From the NCBI GenBank assembly GCA_903953145.1, contig CAJBIL010000421.1, forward strand, positions 1-6,711: DNA of 6,711 nucleotides, read 5' to 3'. A model generated the notes under the pieces. That model was not told the origin of the DNA and searched no databases. It saw nothing but the letters and a program-made list of their open reading frames with translations. Shown one piece after another: positions 5,580 through 6,711 of this stretch. This DNA comes from an uncultured beta proteobacterium. GTDB taxonomy: Bacteria > Pseudomonadota > Gammaproteobacteria > Burkholderiales > Rhodocyclaceae. Within the stretch, counting starts at the first letter, position 1; every line of letters starts with the position of its first letter. Position numbers and translations under genes: made by a program.

Positions 5580-5621
5580 GAGGTGAATGGCGCAATGAAA
5601 GCGCTAACCTCGTAATTTTTT
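5580..5621 (+). terminator. Candidate terminator after vapBC
   Basis: An interrupted hairpin has an outer stem GAGGT (5580-5584) with ACCTC (5607-5611) and an inner stem GCGC (5590-5593) with GCGC (5601-5604), followed after four bases by six T (5616-5621). The internal loops make it weaker than a textbook terminator, but its position about 60 bases after the vapC stop fits. Confidence 0.4.
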
Positions 5622-5634
5622 GCCCGCACCATTA

Positions 5635-5648
5635 AAGTTGTCAAACTT
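5635..5648. promoter_or_regulatory. Candidate operator upstream of the ParDE-like pair
   Basis: AAGTT-GTCA-AACTT is a 14-base interrupted palindrome (5-bp arms, 4-base centre) about 60 bases before the antitoxin ATG. A second palindrome, TTGCA-A-TGCAA (5686-5696), lies directly before the ribosome site, and TTGCAAT recurs at 5647-5653 and 5686-5692. Such repeats are typical binding sites of RHH antitoxins, but no convincing -35/-10 pair was found to anchor them. Confidence 0.3.
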
Positions 5649-5708
5649 GCAATTGTATGGGCCTCCTGCCAAGATTGTGTCGCATTTGCAATGCAATAAG
5701 GAGTTGAA

Positions 5709-5975
5709 ATGAAATCTGCTACTTTTCCCTCGTTGCGCGTCGCCCCAGAATTCAGGAAAGCCGCCGAACAGGTGCTGCGGGAAGGCGAGAGTCTTTCGAG
5801 TTTTGTCGAGGCGTCGATCCGCGACAACATTACCCGCCGGCAGTTGCAAAGCGAATTCATTGCCCGCGGACTGACTTCACGCGACCATGCACGTGAAACC
5901 GGTGGATACGTGAGCGCAGATGCTGTGTGTGGGCGGCTGGAAGAAATGCTGGCATCTGCAAAGGCCGGCAAGTGA
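5709..5975 (+). CDS. RHH antitoxin of a ParDE-like module (YlcI/YnfO type)
   Basis: This 88-residue protein begins with a short strand, ATFPSLRVAPEFRKAAEQVL (4-23), followed by GESLSSFVEASIRDNITRR (26-44), matching the ribbon-helix-helix fold of small antitoxins. The pattern 'LRV-PE-R-AAE-VL-EGESLSSFVE' is typical of the YlcI/YnfO-like antitoxins that pair with ParE/RelE toxins. The C-terminal part (about 45-88) contains EFIARGLTSRDHARETGGYVS and then a helix EEMLASAKAGK, the likely toxin-binding tail. It is expected to bind its partner toxin and to repress the operon. The start is secure: AAGGAG at 5698-5703 is five bases before ATG. Its TGA overlaps the GTG of the toxin gene. No symbol is assigned because the parD name covers several unrelated families. 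Confidence 0.85.
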   Translation: MKSATFPSLRVAPEFRKAAEQVLREGESLSSFVEASIRDNITRRQLQSEFIARGLTSRDHARETGGYVSADAVCGRLEEMLASAKAGK

Positions 5976-6280
5976 CGTATCGCGTCCGCTTTACGGAAGA
6001 AGCGGAAAACGATCTGGTTCGGCTATATGCGTTCGTACTGGCTCGGGATGAGGCCGGCTGGGCGTTGGCGGAACGCGCACTGGAGGCGATCAGGGATGGC
6101 ATCCGCAGCCTGGCGTTGACGCCATTCAGCTTCCGCAAGGCGATTCCAGACAATCCCTTTCTTCGTGAAATGGTCATACCGTTTGGCGCAAGCGGCTACG
6201 TCACCCTGTACGAAATCGACGACGAAGAAACGGTGACTATTCTGGCAGTAAGGCATCAGCGCGAGGATGACTACCACTGA
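5972..6280 (+). CDS. parE: ParE/RelE-family toxin
   Basis: This 102-residue protein has the ParE pattern throughout: VTYRVRFTEEAENDLVRLY (1-19), two amphipathic helices with AERALEAIRDGIRSL (33-47), LREMVIPFGASGYVTLYEI (64-82) and the terminal ILAVRHQREDDYH (90-102). ParE relatives poison DNA gyrase, whereas RelE relatives cleave mRNA on the ribosome; the RHQREDDYH ending favours the ParE side, but the target is inferred. The frame extends upstream to an ATG at 5927, inside the antitoxin gene. GTG 5972 is preferred because it yields the normal family N-terminus, has AAAGG (5960-5964) seven bases before it, and overlaps the antitoxin stop as GTGA. The gene is full length and uninterrupted. Confidence 0.88.
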   Translation: MTYRVRFTEEAENDLVRLYAFVLARDEAGWALAERALEAIRDGIRSLALTPFSFRKAIPDNPFLREMVIPFGASGYVTLYEIDDEETVTILAVRHQREDDYH

Positions 6281-6313
6281 GATGGTCAGCGGGTGACAAT
6301 TTCGGATGATCCT

Positions 6314-6341
6314 GATGGATGATCAATAGGATTGATCCATC
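6314..6341. repeat. Hairpin between the convergent parE and hicB genes
   Basis: GATGGAT (6314-6320) pairs with ATCCATC (6335-6341), and CAAT (6324-6327) pairs with ATTG (6331-6334), with a GAT bulge and AGG loop. GGATGATC is also directly repeated at 6304-6311 and 6317-6324. The structure lies between the parE stop (6280) and the hicB stop (6340-6342) and may serve as a two-way transcription end, although it has no T-tract. Confidence 0.35.
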
Positions 6342-6674
6342 AAGCGTGAGCCGCTTGCCGTAGCACTCGTTCAACCCAGCGATTCAGGCTCTGCCCCGTG
6401 TGTGCTGCGGCCTTGAGTGCTGCAGCGTGAACCGCCGGGTCAACGCGTAGCATGAGTCGGCCGGATGCGGGTTTGTCTGGCGCCTGTTTCAGCTTTTCGC
6501 AGGCGGCAACATAGTCGTCAATCGCCTCATGAAAAGCGCTGGTGAATGCAGCAACCGATTCGCCATGAAAACTGATGATGTCATCAATATCCAGCACGCG
6601 CCGACCAGAATATTGTCGACCGGATCAAATTCCAGTGATGCAATGTAGTCTCGATAAGAGATTGTGTTTTTTAT
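6340..6674 (-). pseudogene. hicB: Broken HicB-family antitoxin gene
   Basis: Read in two frames, this encodes a complete HicB-type antitoxin of 111 residues. The first 25 codons (6674-6600) give KNTISYRDYIASLEFDPVDN and then ILVG, the HicB N-terminal domain. The rest (6597-6340) gives VLDIDDIISFHGESV, a helical middle, and SGRLMLRVDPAVHAAALKAA plus SLNRWVERVLRQ, a ribbon-helix-helix DNA-binding tail. Between them are two bases (6599-6598) where a codon is expected: GGC-GC-GTG instead of, for example, GGC-CGC-GTG. The codon at the start position is ATA (6674-6672), correctly placed eight bases after GGAG (6686-6683), where homologous modules have ATG. A GTG at 6597 could start the 85-residue C-terminal piece alone, but no ribosome site precedes it. 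The antitoxin is therefore probably not made in full, unless the deletion is a sequencing error and ATA is used as a rare start. Confidence 0.85.
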
Positions 6675-6711
6675 GGCGTGATCTCCAGTTTTATCAAAAA
6701 CTCGCGTGCCG
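6671..6711 (-). CDS. hicA: HicA-family toxin, C-terminal end only
   Basis: Only the last 12 codons and the stop are inside the window. They read AREFLIKLEITP and then TAA (6673-6671), matching the usual end of HicA toxins of the type that precede this HicB family (a VREFLEKxGVTP-like ending). HicA proteins are small double-stranded-RNA-binding-fold mRNA interferases. The stop TAA overlaps the degenerate hicB start as ATAA, where an ATGA overlap would be expected. The frame is intact as far as it can be seen; whether the rest of the toxin is functional cannot be judged from this window. Confidence 0.6.
   Translation of the reverse strand, partial: AREFLIKLEITP

Noticed and set aside
5927..5971. 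ATG 5927 as the start of the ParE-like toxin
   Set aside because: It adds 15 unrelated residues inside the antitoxin gene; GTG 5972 has a ribosome site and gives the family N-terminus.
4809..6711. A novel multi-gene defence system in the TA region
   Set aside because: Each pair matches a known TA family (VapBC, ParDE-like, HicAB), and no additional effector or sensor gene is present in the window.

Overview
This window looks like chromosomal DNA from a GC-rich Gram-negative proteobacterium, most likely a betaproteobacterium (a Rhodocyclales-type genome is a guess). The reasons are the high GC content, the Sec signal peptides and dense gene packing, a DUF2058/YaiL protein ending in the same residues as the enterobacterial one, and a small periplasmic Lys/Glu-rich protein of a style common in that group. 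No rRNA, tRNA, CRISPR array or transposase is visible.

Layout, left to right. Positions 1-131 hold no gene I can call. A SpoU/TrmH-family RNA methyltransferase (132-629, +) converges with, and overlaps by 11 bases, a three-gene leftward operon. In transcription order that operon is a secreted or periplasmic TPR protein (start near 3554), a HupE/UreJ-family membrane protein with an EF-hand-like loop in its exported N-terminal part (2265-1117), and a small exported protein (1083-619). The TPR and HupE genes overlap as ATGA. A tiny exported Lys/Glu-rich protein (3596-3778, +) is divergent from this operon and ends in a strong intrinsic terminator. Next comes a leftward yaiL-like DUF2058 gene (4542-4006), with short inverted-repeat elements on both sides.

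The last 1.9 kb is a toxin-antitoxin (TA) cluster. It contains vapBC (4809-5517, +; 8-base overlap), a ParDE-like pair (5709-6280, +; GTGA overlap), and on the opposite strand the end of a HicAB module (6711-6340). The visible hicB antitoxin is damaged in two ways. The codon at the expected start position is ATA rather than ATG, at the overlap with the hicA stop codon. A one-base deletion then splits the RHH-containing C-terminal part from the N-terminal part. The hicA end itself still reads correctly.

The first two TA pairs look intact and are probably autoregulated operons with coupled translation. The TPR-HupE-secreted protein operon most likely encodes an envelope function, possibly metal-related, since no hydrogenase or urease genes are present here. 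I see no clearly new multi-gene system. The most notable items are the double-hit hicB, the clustering of three TA modules, and the HupE operon lacking a nickel-enzyme context.
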